DNA of 64,000 bases from Leucobacter muris (GCF_004028235.1 NZ_CP035037.1:124001-188000), one strand, 5' to 3'. Counted from the first letter of the stretch, positions 17,512 through 26,189 are shown. Notes: generated by a model not told the origin, from the sequence alone. Translations and numbers: made by a program.

Positions 17512-17575
17512 TCGGATCTCACCCGTGTTTCGGATGGAATTGCGCGATCCCGTCCGAAACACGGGTGAGATCCGA
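17512..17575. repeat. Long intergenic hairpin, perfect 23-bp arms
   Basis: Arms 17512-17534 and 17553-17575 are exact reverse complements around an 18-nt loop. The core CTCACCCGTGTTTCGGA recurs, decayed, at 56327-56383. It lies 45 bp after the dehydrogenase stop and about 200 bp before the next gene, so it may terminate the former. Confidence 0.85.
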
Positions 17576-17781
17576 ACTATCGGACGCGGGTGCATTCGGA
17601 TCGTCAGCGTACGTGGGAGGGCGCCTCCGCGAGGCAACGGGTCGATCACGAAACCGTATGAGGTTTGCATGAATCGGGCCGTCGCGGTCTACGATGCTGG
17701 AATCGGTGTTTTCCCGCGCCGATTTCTCAGTTCGCCGGGGCGGCAGTCGCGGCGGGTAGACCTGCGAAGGATCGATAACAC

Positions 17782-18801
17782 ATGCGTCAGACCTCGTTCC
17801 GCCGTGCGCTCGCCGCCGTGAGCCTCACCGCCGCGGCAGCGCTCGCGCTCAGCGCCTGCTCCGGTTCCTCCGATTCGACGGGCGGCGGTGACGCCGCGGT
17901 CGAGAAGGTGACCATCGGCATCAGCCAGCTGCTGCAGCACCCCGCGCTCGATTCGGCGACCGAGGGCTTCAAGCAGGCCTTCATCGACGCCGGCTACGTC
18001 GAGGGCGAGACGGTCGAGTTCGACCTGCAGAACGCCAACGGCGAGCAGTCCACCGCTGTCTCGATCGCGCAGAGCTTCGCGTCCTCCGACGCCGATCTCG
18101 TGCTCGCGGTCGCCACGCCGGCCGCCCAGGCCGCCGCTCAGGCGATCACCGACAAGCCCGTGCTCTTCACGGCGGTCACCGACGCGGTGACCGCCGATCT
18201 CGTCGCCTCGAACGCGAAGCCGGGCGGCAACGTCACGGGTACCAGCGACGCGGTTCCCGACGACGCCCTGCAGGCCCAGTTCGAGCTCATCAAGCAGCTC
18301 GTGCCCGACGCCGCCAAGGTGGGCATCGTCTACGCCTCGGGCGAGGTGAACTCCGAGGTGCAGATCGCCGCGGCGGAGAAGGTCGCCGCCGGCCTCGACC
18401 TCGAGATCGTGACGAAGACCGTCACCACCGAGGGCGACATCCCCCAGGCCACCGAGTCGCTCGGTGACGTCGACGCCATCTACGTGCCCACCGACAACCT
18501 GGTGGTGGGCGGCATCTCGTCGCTCGTGCAGGTCGCCGAAGAGAAGCAGATCCCCGTGATCGGCGCCGAGTCCGGCACCGTCGAGGGCGGTGCGATCGCG
18601 ACGCTCGGCATCGACTACACCGAGCTCGGCCGTCAGACGGGCGAGATGGCGCTCCGCATCCTCGAGAAGGGTGAGGATCCCGCCGACACCCCGGTCGAGT
18701 TCGCCACCGAGCTCGCCTACGTCGTGAACCCCGGCGCCGCCGAGCGCATGGGCGTCGAGATCCCGCAGGAGATCCTCGACCAGGCGACCACCGTCGGCTG
18801 A
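17782..18801 (+). CDS. Orphan TrpX-type substrate-binding lipoprotein
   Basis: 339 residues, clear paralogue of the protein at 13113-14117: GISQLLQHPALDSATEGFKQ, VTDAVTADLVAS, NVTGTSD, YASGEVNSEVQ and ATLGIDYTELGRQTG are shared. Lipobox LSAC after a 25-residue signal. No permease or ATPase follows; it may feed the same TrpYZ-type channel with another ligand or different affinity. A strong hairpin terminator at 18817-18861 closes the transcript, so it is monocistronic. Confidence 0.87.
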   Translation: MRQTSFRRALAAVSLTAAAALALSACSGSSDSTGGGDAAVEKVTIGISQLLQHPALDSATEGFKQAFIDAGYVEGETVEFDLQNANGEQSTAVSIAQSFASSDADLVLAVATPAAQAAAQAITDKPVLFTAVTDAVTADLVASNAKPGGNVTGTSDAVPDDALQAQFELIKQLVPDAAKVGIVYASGEVNSEVQIAAAEKVAAGLDLEIVTKTVTTEGDIPQATESLGDVDAIYVPTDNLVVGGISSLVQVAEEKQIPVIGAESGTVEGGAIATLGIDYTELGRQTGEMALRILEKGEDPADTPVEFATELAYVVNPGAAERMGVEIPQEILDQATTVG

Positions 18802-18816
18802 TCCCCACACGTTCGG

Positions 18817-18861
18817 CGACGGAGCCCGCCGCAGCCCGACCGGCTGCGGCGGGCTCCGTCG
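18817..18861 (+). terminator. Terminator hairpin after the orphan binding-protein gene
   Basis: Perfect 20-bp arms, 18817-18836 (begins CGACGGAGCCCGCCGC) and 18842-18861, with a 5-nt loop, 16 bp after the stop codon. Confidence 0.75.
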
Positions 18862-19025
18862 TTCGGCGGGCGCAGGCTCCCGCGTCGGCGCGGCGCTGCG
18901 CAGGAGGCGTGGCGTTCGGCAGGGGCGGCGCTCAGTCGGGGGAGTGCGGCGGCCTGCCGAGCGGTGCTTCGGTGCTCCCCGCGTGCGCTCCCGCCTTTGT
19001 CGGAGGCGCCCTCTACAGTGGGCAC

Positions 19026-22000
19026 ATGGCAGCAGAATCTTTCGGTCAGGAAGCGGCGTGGCAAGCAGTCGCCGACCAGGCTGAGGCGCGCGTCGACGGG
19101 TGGCTCTCCGTGCTGCGCTCCCGCGACGGCGATGAGCGGCCGGGGTTTCTGAGGGCGATGCGGCGCGACCCCGAGAGCTTCGAGTTCACGCGGCGGCTGC
19201 TCGAGCTGCTCGCGAGCACCGAAGACGTGTTCGTGTCGGCGGCCGGGCTGCGCGAGGTGGCCCAAGACGTGCCGCCCTCGCTGCCGGTGCGCGATCGCCT
19301 GGCCGTGCGTGCGGGCGGCGCCACCTCGCTGGGGCTGCCCTGGGCGGTGCTGCCGATGGCCCGAAAGCGGCTGCGCGACCGCGTCGCCGATCTCGTGCTC
19401 GCCGCCAAGCTGCCCGCTGCGGGGCCGACCGCGGGCCCCGGCAGGATGAGCCGTCTCACCGAGGCGCTGCGCAGGCTCGGAGAGGCCGGGGTGGCGCCCG
19501 TCGTCGTGCCGCTGGGCGAGGCGGTGCACGGCCCCGCGGGCGCCGAGGCCGAGGTCGCCCGACTGGCCGCGCTCTGCGCGGTGCCCGCCGTGAACCACCT
19601 CGTGATCGACCCCGCCCGCATCGCTCCGGGCGGCAGCGACTGGTCGGCCGAAGACGACGTCGCCCGTGTGGTACGAGGCATCCGCCCCGTGCTCGACGCG
19701 GCGGCCGAGCACGGCACCACCGTGCACCTCGAGCCCCGGAGCGTGCGGTGGGCGCGACTGCTGCCCGAGATCGTGGTGCGCGCGTTCGCCGATGCCGCGC
19801 TCGACCGCGTTCGGGTCGGGGTGCGGATCATGGCCGAGCTGCCCGAGTCGCGCGAGCACTACGATCGCATCAGTCGGTGGGCGCAGCAGCGCGCCGCCGA
19901 CGGCGGAGCCGCAGTCGAGACGGTGATCGGGGTGGCCGGCGTCGCGAGTTCCGAGCGCATCACCTCGATCGAGAGCGGCCTCGCGGTGCCGGTGCTCGAA
20001 GAGCGCGAGCAGGTCACGGCGCAGCTGCTGCGCCTCATCGAACTCGCTCTGCATCCCGGGCGCGCGGCCGTGCTGCGCCCGGTCATCGCGACAGAAGACC
20101 TCTTCGTGCTGAGCGGCACCGCAGCGCTCGCAGAGCACCTGGGTTCGCAGGGCCTCTTCTCGCTGCAGCTGCGCAGCGGCATCGCGCCGGGTCTCGCGCA
20201 GGCGCTCTCCGACGTGGGGGCCGAGGTGCGCGTCTCGCTGCCGGTCGTCGCACCCCGCGAGTTCGCCGGCGCCGTCGACACGCTCGTGGCGTTCGCCGCC
20301 GAGGCCGCCGATCCCGAATCCGTCATCGCCCGATACGACGCTCTCGAGTCGGAGGGCGTCGATCCCGCTATCGATTCGGGTTCCGACGGCGGGTCCGATT
20401 CCGCTGCCGGTGGAGGGGGCGGTGCCGGTGCCGGTGCTGACGCCGGTGCCGGTGCTGAGGCCGATCCCGGGTCCGTCGGCGCGGACGATGCCGAAGGCGG
20501 GTCTCGCGCCCCCGTCGCCGTTTCCGCAGACGGGATCGTCGGGGGCGAGGTGCTCGAGGCCGAACAGGCGGCATTCCGCGCCGCCGCCGCACTCGCCGCC
20601 GAGCCGGCACCCGCCTCCCACCGCACACAGATGCGCGCCCGCGAGTGGGATCCGAGCGAGCGCGACAGCGCCCTGTTCTACCGCGCACCCGACGAGCCCG
20701 CGCGCTTCGACACCGGCGGCCTCACCGCGGCGGTGCTCGGCCTCACGCGCGGTTCGACGGGCGAGGTGAGGCTCGAGTCGCTCGCACCGCCGTGCCCGAT
20801 TCCGGTGGTCTCGCAGTCCGGTTTCGCGGGCGAGCCCACCACCGACGCCAGCCTCGCGGGCAACCGCGACTGGGTGCGCGCGCTGCTCGCGCGTGCGGCC
20901 GAAGACGCGGAGGCTCTGGCGGCGGCGCAGCCGGCCGCCGAGGCGACTCCGGCCGCCGGCGGTCCGCTCGCTTCTGCCGCCGCCCCCGCTGATGCGACTG
21001 CCGCCGATCTCAACGGACCCGAGACCGAGGCCGACCCCGCGATCGCGGTCGAGCAAGCGGCCCCGGCCGCCGATGAGGCCGCTGACGCGCGTGACCCCGA
21101 GCGTTCCGCAGACCCCGCGCAGGCAGGGGCCGCCGAGCAGGTCGAGCAGGCAGAGCAGATCGAGCAGGTCACGAGGGCCGCGCGCGACGCCGGTCAGCGG
21201 TGGAGCGGCCAGCCCGCCCGAACGAGGGCGTCGCGGCTGCGCCGGGCCGCGCTCGCGGTGGTCGCCGCGCGCGACCGCCTGCTGCAGACGCTCGCGGCCG
21301 ACACGGGCGCCCCCGCGATGGAGCTCGACACCGAGGTCAACGACATCGTCGACGCGGGCCGCTACTACGGGCAGCTCGCAGAGGGGCTCGCGGCCGTCAG
21401 GGGCGCGACGTTCGTGTCTGAGGGGCTGGTGCTGGTCGTCGCCGACGAGAGCACCCCGCTCTCGGCGCAGGCCGAGTCGGTGCTCGCCGCGCTCGCGGCC
21501 GGCAGCGGGGTGCTGTGGGCGGTGCCCCGGCGCCTTCGACGCTCGGCCGAGGTGCTGCTCGAGGAGTGGGAGGTCGGCGGTGTCACACCCGGCGCGGTCG
21601 GCATCGAGGTGGTGCGCGACCCGACGGGGCTCTTCGACCAGGTGTCGTGCGCCGACATCGATCGCGCGATAGTGCTCGGCGACCGCGCCGCAGCGCGCGA
21701 GATCGCCCGCCGCCGACCCGAGTTGCAGATCGAGGGGCGCTTCCACGCCCGCGGCGCGGTGCTCGTGGCGCCGTCGGCAGACCTCGACCGAGCGATCGAC
21801 GACGTGGTCGCCTCAGCGTTCCTCGGAGCGGGGGCGCACCCGCGCGCCGCGCACGTCGCGATCCTGCTGGGCAGTGTGGCGCGGTCGCGCCGCTTCCGCG
21901 AGGGGCTCGCCGACGCGGTGCGCGCGCTGCGGGTGGGCGACACGGCTCGGCCGGGCCACGCCGACCCGCTCAGCTTCGACGTCGGCCCGCTGCCCGCGCC

Positions 22001-23099
22001 CGCTGCGGGCGCCGCGCTGCGTGCGCTCACCGAGTTGGGGCGCGGCGAGGAGTGGCTCGTGCAGCCGCGCCGACTGGACGACGAGGGGCGGCTGTGGAGC
22101 CCCGGCGTGCGGTCGGGTGTGTCGGCCTCGTCGTCCTTCTGGCGCGACGCGCTCGGCGTGCCCGTGCTCGGCATCGCGCACGCGCACACCCTCGACGAGG
22201 CGCTGCGTCTGCAGAACGCCGACGGCAGCGGAGCCGCGGCCGGCCTGCAGTCGAACGACGCCGACGAGATCCTCGACTGGCTCGCGGGCGTCGAAGCGGC
22301 GTCGCTGGCGGTCAACCGCCCGACCACCGCGGCCCGCATCGAACGCCACCCCGGAGGGGTCTGGGGCACAGCCGCCACGGGTCTGCCCGCGCTGAGCGGC
22401 GGCCCCAATCGTCTGCTGCCGCTCGGCGCCTGGCAGCTGCGCGAGGGCACGCGCAGCGACACCCTGCATCTGCGCGGGCTCGAACCCGAGGTGCGCCTGC
22501 TCATCGAGGCGGCGCAGTCGGTGCTGCACTACGAGGAGTTCGACGAGGTGCGGCGCGCGGCGCTCGCCGACGCGCTCGCGTGGCGCACGTCGTTCGGCGT
22601 GGAGCGCGACACGATCGGCCTCGGCATCGAGCGCAACGTGATCCGCTACCTGCCCGTCACCACGCAGCTGCGGCTCGCCGAGGGCGGCAGTATCGCGTGG
22701 CTGGTGCGGGTGATCGCCGCGGCCCTGCTGGTGCGCGCGCGGGTGTCGGTGTCGACCGGCAAGGTGCTGCCTCCCGCCGTCACGGCCTTCCTCGAGCGCC
22801 AGGGCATCGAGGTGTCGCTCGAGCGCGACGACGACTGGGTGGAGCGGCTCGCGGTCGCGGGCCCCGTCGGAGCCGACGGAGTGGTGGCCGAGCGTGTGCG
22901 GTTGATCGGCGGAGACGCGGTGCGGGCGGCCGAGTGGATGGGCGGCCTGGACCGTGCGGCGCTGTGGGCTCAGCCGGTCACGATGGCGGGGCCGGTCGAA
23001 CTGCTCACGCTGCTGCGGGAGCAGGCGGTATCGGCACGGGCGCACCGGCACGGGCTCGCGATCGCGGTGCCCGGCCTCGACGAGGTGGTCGACGCCTGA
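19026..23099 (+). CDS. PutA-like proline dehydrogenase/P5C dehydrogenase protein, probably non-catalytic
   Basis: 1357 residues with the size and order of bifunctional PutA: a PRODH-like barrel (about 80-440), then an ALDH-like half (about 720-1350). Landmarks of PutA remain, e.g. LGEAV and SADLDRAIDDVVASAF with ILLGSVARSRRFREGLADAV. The catalytic residues do not: where the family has the Cys motif (GQKCSAA) this protein has GAHPRAA with Pro 939 in place of Cys, the ETSGKN Glu motif reads RFHARG, and the PRODH KGA motif reads IGVAG. Two Ala/Gly/Asp-rich low-complexity segments (about 440-510 and 645-715) separate the parts. The long intact frame argues for a retained, perhaps regulatory, role. 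ATG 19026 is preferred over 18909. Alignment is by eye. Confidence 0.75.
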   Translation: MAAESFGQEAAWQAVADQAEARVDGWLSVLRSRDGDERPGFLRAMRRDPESFEFTRRLLELLASTEDVFVSAAGLREVAQDVPPSLPVRDRLAVRAGGATSLGLPWAVLPMARKRLRDRVADLVLAAKLPAAGPTAGPGRMSRLTEALRRLGEAGVAPVVVPLGEAVHGPAGAEAEVARLAALCAVPAVNHLVIDPARIAPGGSDWSAEDDVARVVRGIRPVLDAAAEHGTTVHLEPRSVRWARLLPEIVVRAFADAALDRVRVGVRIMAELPESREHYDRISRWAQQRAADGGAAVETVIGVAGVASSERITSIESGLAVPVLEEREQVTAQLLRLIELALHPGRAAVLRPVIATEDLFVLSGTAALAEHLGSQGLFSLQLRSGIAPGLAQALSDVGAEVRVSLPVVAPREFAGAVDTLVAFAAEAADPESVIARYDALESEGVDPAIDSGSDGGSDSAAGGGGGAGAGADAGAGAEADPGSVGADDAEGGSRAPVAVSADGIVGGEVLEAEQAAFRAAAALAAEPAPASHRTQMRAREWDPSERDSALFYRAPDEPARFDTGGLTAAVLGLTRGSTGEVRLESLAPPCPIPVVSQSGFAGEPTTDASLAGNRDWVRALLARAAEDAEALAAAQPAAEATPAAGGPLASAAAPADATAADLNGPETEADPAIAVEQAAPAADEAADARDPERSADPAQAGAAEQVEQAEQIEQVTRAARDAGQRWSGQPARTRASRLRRAALAVVAARDRLLQTLAADTGAPAMELDTEVNDIVDAGRYYGQLAEGLAAVRGATFVSEGLVLVVADESTPLSAQAESVLAALAAGSGVLWAVPRRLRRSAEVLLEEWEVGGVTPGAVGIEVVRDPTGLFDQVSCADIDRAIVLGDRAAAREIARRRPELQIEGRFHARGAVLVAPSADLDRAIDDVVASAFLGAGAHPRAAHVAILLGSVARSRRFREGLADAVRALRVGDTARPGHADPLSFDVGPLPAPAAGAALRALTELGRGEEWLVQPRRLDDEGRLWSPGVRSGVSASSSFWRDALGVPVLGIAHAHTLDEALRLQNADGSGAAAGLQSNDADEILDWLAGVEAASLAVNRPTTAARIERHPGGVWGTAATGLPALSGGPNRLLPLGAWQLREGTRSDTLHLRGLEPEVRLLIEAAQSVLHYEEFDEVRRAALADALAWRTSFGVERDTIGLGIERNVIRYLPVTTQLRLAEGGSIAWLVRVIAAALLVRARVSVSTGKVLPPAVTAFLERQGIEVSLERDDDWVERLAVAGPVGADGVVAERVRLIGGDAVRAAEWMGGLDRAALWAQPVTMAGPVELLTLLREQAVSARAHRHGLAIAVPGLDEVVDA

Positions 23100-23153
23100 C
23101 CCCGGCCGGTCGTGCGTACCGTTTCCCGAGCCGGGCGGGAGATCGGGTGAGAG

Positions 23154-23618
23154 TCAGCCGATCCGCATCGGGGTGTGCGGGATCCCGTCCTCGAGGAACT
23201 CCTCACCGCACGGTGCGAAGCCGAACCTGCCGTACCAGTCGGCGAGATGCGACTGGGCGTGGATGAGGATCGCGCGCCCGGCGCACGCCTCGATCGCGGC
23301 CTGCAGCAGTGCGGCGGCGACGCCGCGACCGCGCCAGGCCGGCGCGGTGACGACGCGACCGATGCTCACGAGGTTCGCCTCGTGGGCGCTCTCGTCGAGG
23401 ATGCGCACGGTCGCCGCGACCTCGCCGCCGTCGGTCTGCGCCCAGAGCTGCCTTGCGCCGGGCTCGAGGTCGCGGCCGTCGAGGTCGAGATACACGCAGT
23501 CCTGCTCCACCACGAAGACCTCCTGGCGCAGGCGGGCGATGCGGTAGAAGGTGCTGCTGGGGATGTCGTCGACCCGGTCGGCGGCGAGCAGGGTGAGTTC
23601 TTCGGGGAGCGCGGGCAT
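23154..23618 (-). CDS. ElaA-type GNAT N-acetyltransferase
   Basis: 154 residues. FYRIARLRQEVFVVEQDCVYLDLDGRD is the ElaA-like N-terminus (FYxxxxLRxxVFVVEQxCxYxxxDG). Acetyl-CoA loop V(V/I)..PAWRGRGVAAALLQAA and C-terminal HAQSHLADWYGRFGFAPCGEEF. Start ATG 23618 follows family length; the longer frame to 23789 crosses the tRNA on the other strand. Substrate unknown. It converges on the PutA-like gene. Confidence 0.85.
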   Translation of the reverse strand: MPALPEELTLLAADRVDDIPSSTFYRIARLRQEVFVVEQDCVYLDLDGRDLEPGARQLWAQTDGGEVAATVRILDESAHEANLVSIGRVVTAPAWRGRGVAAALLQAAIEACAGRAILIHAQSHLADWYGRFGFAPCGEEFLEDGIPHTPMRIG

Positions 23619-23713
23619 GCTCCGATCCTGCCACGCCGCCTCGGCTGCCACCGATTTCCGTTCGCGGGAGCGAGGCGCTACAGTGGTTTCTTGGTCGTGT
23701 TCGCGCGACCGAC

Positions 23714-23798
23714 GGCGGGTTACCCGAGCGGCCAAAGGGGGCTGACTGTAAATCAGCTGGCACTGCCTACGGGGGTTCGAATCCCTCACCCGCCACCA
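23714..23798 (+). tRNA. tRNA-Tyr (GUA)
   Basis: Acceptor GGCGGGT (23714-23720) pairs with ACCCGCC (23788-23794); discriminator A and encoded CCA follow. Anticodon GTA at 23748-23750 in the loop ACTGTAAAT. The long variable arm marks a class II tRNA, as expected for bacterial Tyr. The T-arm reads GGGGGTTCGAATCCCTC. Its 3' end is the attachment site of an integrative element. Confidence 0.95.
23776..23797 (+). other. attL: tRNA-Tyr 3' end direct repeat
   Basis: A 22-bp sequence beginning TTCGAATCCCTCACCCGCC is repeated exactly at 27176-27197. The hairpins following both copies are also similar. This is the usual mark of tyrosine-recombinase integration into a tRNA gene. Confidence 0.8.
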
Positions 23799-23806
23799 GA
23801 ACTAAG

Positions 23807-23850
23807 TCCCCGACTCACCTAGAAAACACTAGGGAGTCGGGGGATTTTTT
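23807..23850 (+). terminator. Terminator after tRNA-Tyr
   Basis: Stem TCCCCGACTC (23807-23816) with GAGTCGGGGGA (23834-23844), inner stem CCTAG/CTAGG around AAAACA, then six T. A related hairpin without the T-run follows the right-hand repeat (27205-27244). Confidence 0.85.
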
Positions 23851-23854
23851 CGTT

Positions 23855-24001
23855 TCAGGAATCGTCCCGTGACAACACTTTGACAACACCCTGAGACGCG
23901 ATCGCCAAAACCAGACGCTCCGAAACCGCCTCAAGATCGTCATCGAACAGGTCCGCGTACACGTCCAAGGTCATCGCGGCCGAGGCGTGCCCGAGCATCC
24001 G
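23855..24001 (-). pseudogene. Tyrosine-recombinase (phage integrase) C-terminal remnant
   Basis: The minus strand reads RMLGHASAAMTLDVYADLFD followed by DDLEAVSERLVLAIA and a stop at 23855. This is the C-terminal box of Int-type recombinases: LGHAS..MTLDVYADLF with the HxxR/active-site His and the catalytic Tyr of DVYADLF. Everything N-terminal is lost; at about 24002 the sequence switches to an unrelated frame on the other strand. It is the expected integrase of the element inserted in tRNA-Tyr, next to attL. Confidence 0.85.
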
Positions 24002-24003
24002 TC

Positions 24004-24396
24004 TGGGTTGCGATCGAAGTCATGACGTTTGGTGCCGTCGCAAAAATGAGTTGGTATCTCAACGAACCCGAGTTGAGTAAATCTGCTGCGCAGAGCTTGG
24101 GCCTTCAAACCACAGGATTCAGCAGTGGATTACATACTTTCTCTGTTCTCCGGAACAAGTGTGCTCATCATTCGCAACTATGGAACCGCACTTTTGATGT
24201 TCTCGTAGCTGCGTTACCCAAGGAGAAGAAACGGGAACCCAAGCACAAATTGCCCGGTCCATACTCCACAATCATCGTGGCCAAGAGGTGGCTGAATGCG
24301 CTAATCGGGGATAATGACTGGGCGGACAGAGTGGATGCACTTCTAAGCACGAATACCGTCTACCAACAAGGAATTCTTAACCCTACGATGAAGTAG
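24004..24396 (+). pseudogene. Abi_2 (AbiD/F-like) C-terminal fragment, HEPN-type
   Basis: The open frame begins WVAIEVMTFGAVAKMSWYLN and continues to LRNKCAHHSQLWNR. This is the C-terminal third of Abi_2-family abortive-infection proteins, with the RNxxxH (R-x4-H) motif of HEPN ribonucleases. Full members have about 300 residues; only about 130 remain and the N-terminus is cut at the junction with the integrase remnant. ATG 24022 could initiate but would give only the fragment. Base composition is lower in GC than the surroundings, a sign of transfer. Not a working defence gene as it stands. Confidence 0.75.
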
Positions 24397-24756
24397 CAGA
24401 TGCCGGAGATTCAGATTCCATGCTTGGTAGCCTCACTCCGTCGCATCTTGGGTATTCCCACCACTCTTTCCAAGGAATCATCACAGGGCTGTCGCAGAAC
24501 GGGCACGGCGGGGCGTTCGGGACGCTGCAGGGGGCTTTTCGTATTTCTGGGGTCTCGCATGATCTATATCTAGGCGTTATCGTCTGGGTTGTCGGCTTCT
24601 CGAAGGGCAGTTGTCGTCTCCCGCCGCCAAAGGGTGATCGCGCGAGAGGCCGGCCATTTCCCGGGGGAGAAGGGCAGGCGTCACCGTCATCACTCAGCGG
24701 TGGCGCCTGTACCGGGCGTACATCAGTAGGAGTTTCTGTCTACTGCGTCAGATGCG
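24397..24756. other. Unassigned stretch within the element scar
   Basis: No confident gene. On the minus strand a frame ending at 24383 reads CPFCDSPVMIPWKEWWEYPR, whose CxxC spacing hints at a decayed zinc-ribbon protein. A plus-strand frame (24420-24875) has no recognisable features. A small hairpin GGCG..ACCG / CGGT..CGCC lies near 24675-24705, just downstream of the SRAP gene. Confidence 0.3.
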
Positions 24757-25422
24757 TCAGAACAGGGTCTCCGACACGTCGATCGGACGATCCGGCTCCA
24801 TCGCCCGGGCGAGATCCTCCGACGCAATCTGTGCCTCCGCGACGAGGCCTGCGTCTCCTGGACGGTCTGGGTTGAGCCATTCGGAGGCGAAGTCTGCGGG
24901 GATGGGGAGCGGCATGCGCGATTCGGTGCCGCCGCTGCTCTTCGACTTCACTGCCGAGGCCTTGCCGATCCCTCGTCGGGTGACCATGGCGTAGGTCAGG
25001 CGGGCCTCGCCGGTCTCGTCGTCGGTGACGGTCGAGGTGACGGCAGCGATCCAGAACGGCGACCCGTCGGCGAGGGACCACCTGGGCTTGCCCTCGTCGT
25101 ACCAGCTCGCCGGCAGCAGGGCCCGCTGCTGGAACGCGTGGCTCCATCGCTTCACGAGAGAGTCGTCGCGGGCGTTGAAGCTGTTGCGTCCGCGGGGGCC
25201 GCTGCCGTCTGCCCAGAGCGACCACCATCCAAGCTCGAGGCGGTCTCCAATGAGGACTGGGTTCAGGTTTTTCGCTTTGCGCCCGGTGATCTTCGCGTGC
25301 CCGTCGTATTGCTCGATCCAGTCGTTGAGCAGCGCGAGCGACCCGGGCTCGCTGATCGGCTCATCCTCGCCCGGCAGAGGGATCGGGGTGCCGTCGCCGG
25401 TGAGGCCGTATGAAGCGCACAT
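24757..25422 (-). CDS. SRAP-family (YedK/HMCES-like) DNA-protein crosslink sensor
   Basis: 221 residues. MC at the N-terminus gives the Cys2 that attacks abasic sites once Met is removed; FNARDD supplies the conserved Asn. The equivalent of the YEW Glu is WYDEG (Asp or a shifted Glu), and the usual HxRMP reads ESRMP, with Glu for His. SRAP proteins crosslink to abasic sites in single-stranded DNA and are common on phages and integrative elements. This one lies inside the tRNA-Tyr element. Two changed active-site positions may reflect a divergent clade. Confidence 0.8.
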   Translation of the reverse strand: MCASYGLTGDGTPIPLPGEDEPISEPGSLALLNDWIEQYDGHAKITGRKAKNLNPVLIGDRLELGWWSLWADGSGPRGRNSFNARDDSLVKRWSHAFQQRALLPASWYDEGKPRWSLADGSPFWIAAVTSTVTDDETGEARLTYAMVTRRGIGKASAVKSKSSGGTESRMPLPIPADFASEWLNPDRPGDAGLVAEAQIASEDLARAMEPDRPIDVSETLF

Positions 25423-25461
25423 GCGCTCAGGCTACGCCGCGCATTGGGGCGGCGGTAGCCC

Positions 25462-25683
25462 CTAGTCGCCGTCGTAGTTTTCGACGTACTTGCGACGGCG
25501 CTTCGGCTGCGTGGTCGCTTTGAGGAAGAGACGCACCAAGCCGCGCTTCTTCTCGAGGTAGGCGTGCCGGTCGATCTCGCCGGCCGCGTACTGCTCCTCG
25601 AGCTCCGCGATCACGGTTTCCGCGTGTGCGGCGTCGTAACGGGATGCGCTCACGTGGAGACCACCGTCGTCACGAATCGCCAT
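25462..25683 (-). CDS. Small protein with SHOCT-like C-terminal motif
   Basis: 73 residues from ATG 25683 (GGAG upstream). The middle, VIAELEEQYAAGEIDRHAYLEKK, resembles SHOCT/short bacterial oligomerisation motifs (LxxLxxxGxIsxeEye), followed by a basic end QPKRRRKYVE. It overlaps the end of the truncated gene upstream by 14 bp, so the two were coupled. Function unknown. Confidence 0.55.
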   Translation of the reverse strand: MAIRDDGGLHVSASRYDAAHAETVIAELEEQYAAGEIDRHAYLEKKRGLVRLFLKATTQPKRRRKYVENYDGD

Positions 25684-25825
25684 CGCTACTCCACATCTCC
25701 TCAAGCTCCGTGATCACGCTATCGAGCTGACTTGGGTCCGCCCCCATACTGATCTCCATCAGAACGGCTTGGGTTTCATCGGCCGGTAGTTGCGTCCGTT
25801 CGGAGGCCCGACGTTCTTCCGCGAG
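25670..25825 (-). pseudogene. Hypothetical gene truncated by the IS3-family element
   Basis: The frame ends SVITELEEMWSSDGDS and reads back into the IS left end at 25826, so its own N-terminus is missing; the remaining host part is about 51 codons. Its coupling to the small gene at 25462-25683 suggests a two-gene unit of the element. Not recognised. Confidence 0.5.
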
Positions 25826-25874
25826 TGAATTGGCCTGGTTTGAGTTCCGATCTTTATACAAGGATGGAACTACG

Positions 25875-26189
25875 ATGCCAAGCAAATATGACCCTGAACT
25901 TCGCCAGCGCGCACTTCGGATGCTCGCCGAAGCCCGTCCCGAGCACGAGTCGCTGACCGCGGCCTGCCGACACGTCGGTGGGCTCCTCGGAGTGAGCCCG
26001 GAGACGCTGCGCGTGTGGCAGCGCCGCTACGACATCGATACCGGCGCGAAGCCTGGCACCTCGATCGATATGGCCCAGGAGAACCGGCGGTTACGCCGCG
26101 AGGTGAGCGAGCTCCGTAAGGCCAACGAGGTACTCAAAGCCGCGAGCGTGTTTTTCGCGAAGGAACTCGACCGGCCACGAACGAAATGA
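25875..26189 (+). CDS. IS3-family transposase OrfA
   Basis: 104 residues. Helix-turn-helix of the HTH_Tnp_1 family (ALRMLAEAR..., GVSPETLRVWQRRYDID) followed by a leucine-zipper-like coil ENRRLRREVSELRKANEVLK. Its TGA overlaps the orfB ATG (ATGA); in IS3 elements programmed -1 slippage can fuse the two, but no A-rich slippery run is obvious here. Confidence 0.9.
   Translation: MPSKYDPELRQRALRMLAEARPEHESLTAACRHVGGLLGVSPETLRVWQRRYDIDTGAKPGTSIDMAQENRRLRREVSELRKANEVLKAASVFFAKELDRPRTK

Noticed and set aside
24004..24396. Functional abortive-infection defence system
   Set aside because: Only the C-terminal third of an Abi_2 protein remains and it lacks a native start.
24420..24875. Plus-strand 151-codon hypothetical gene
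   Set aside because: It overlaps the SRAP gene on the other strand, has no ribosome site or recognisable features, and is rich in unusual Pro/Ser/Arg runs.
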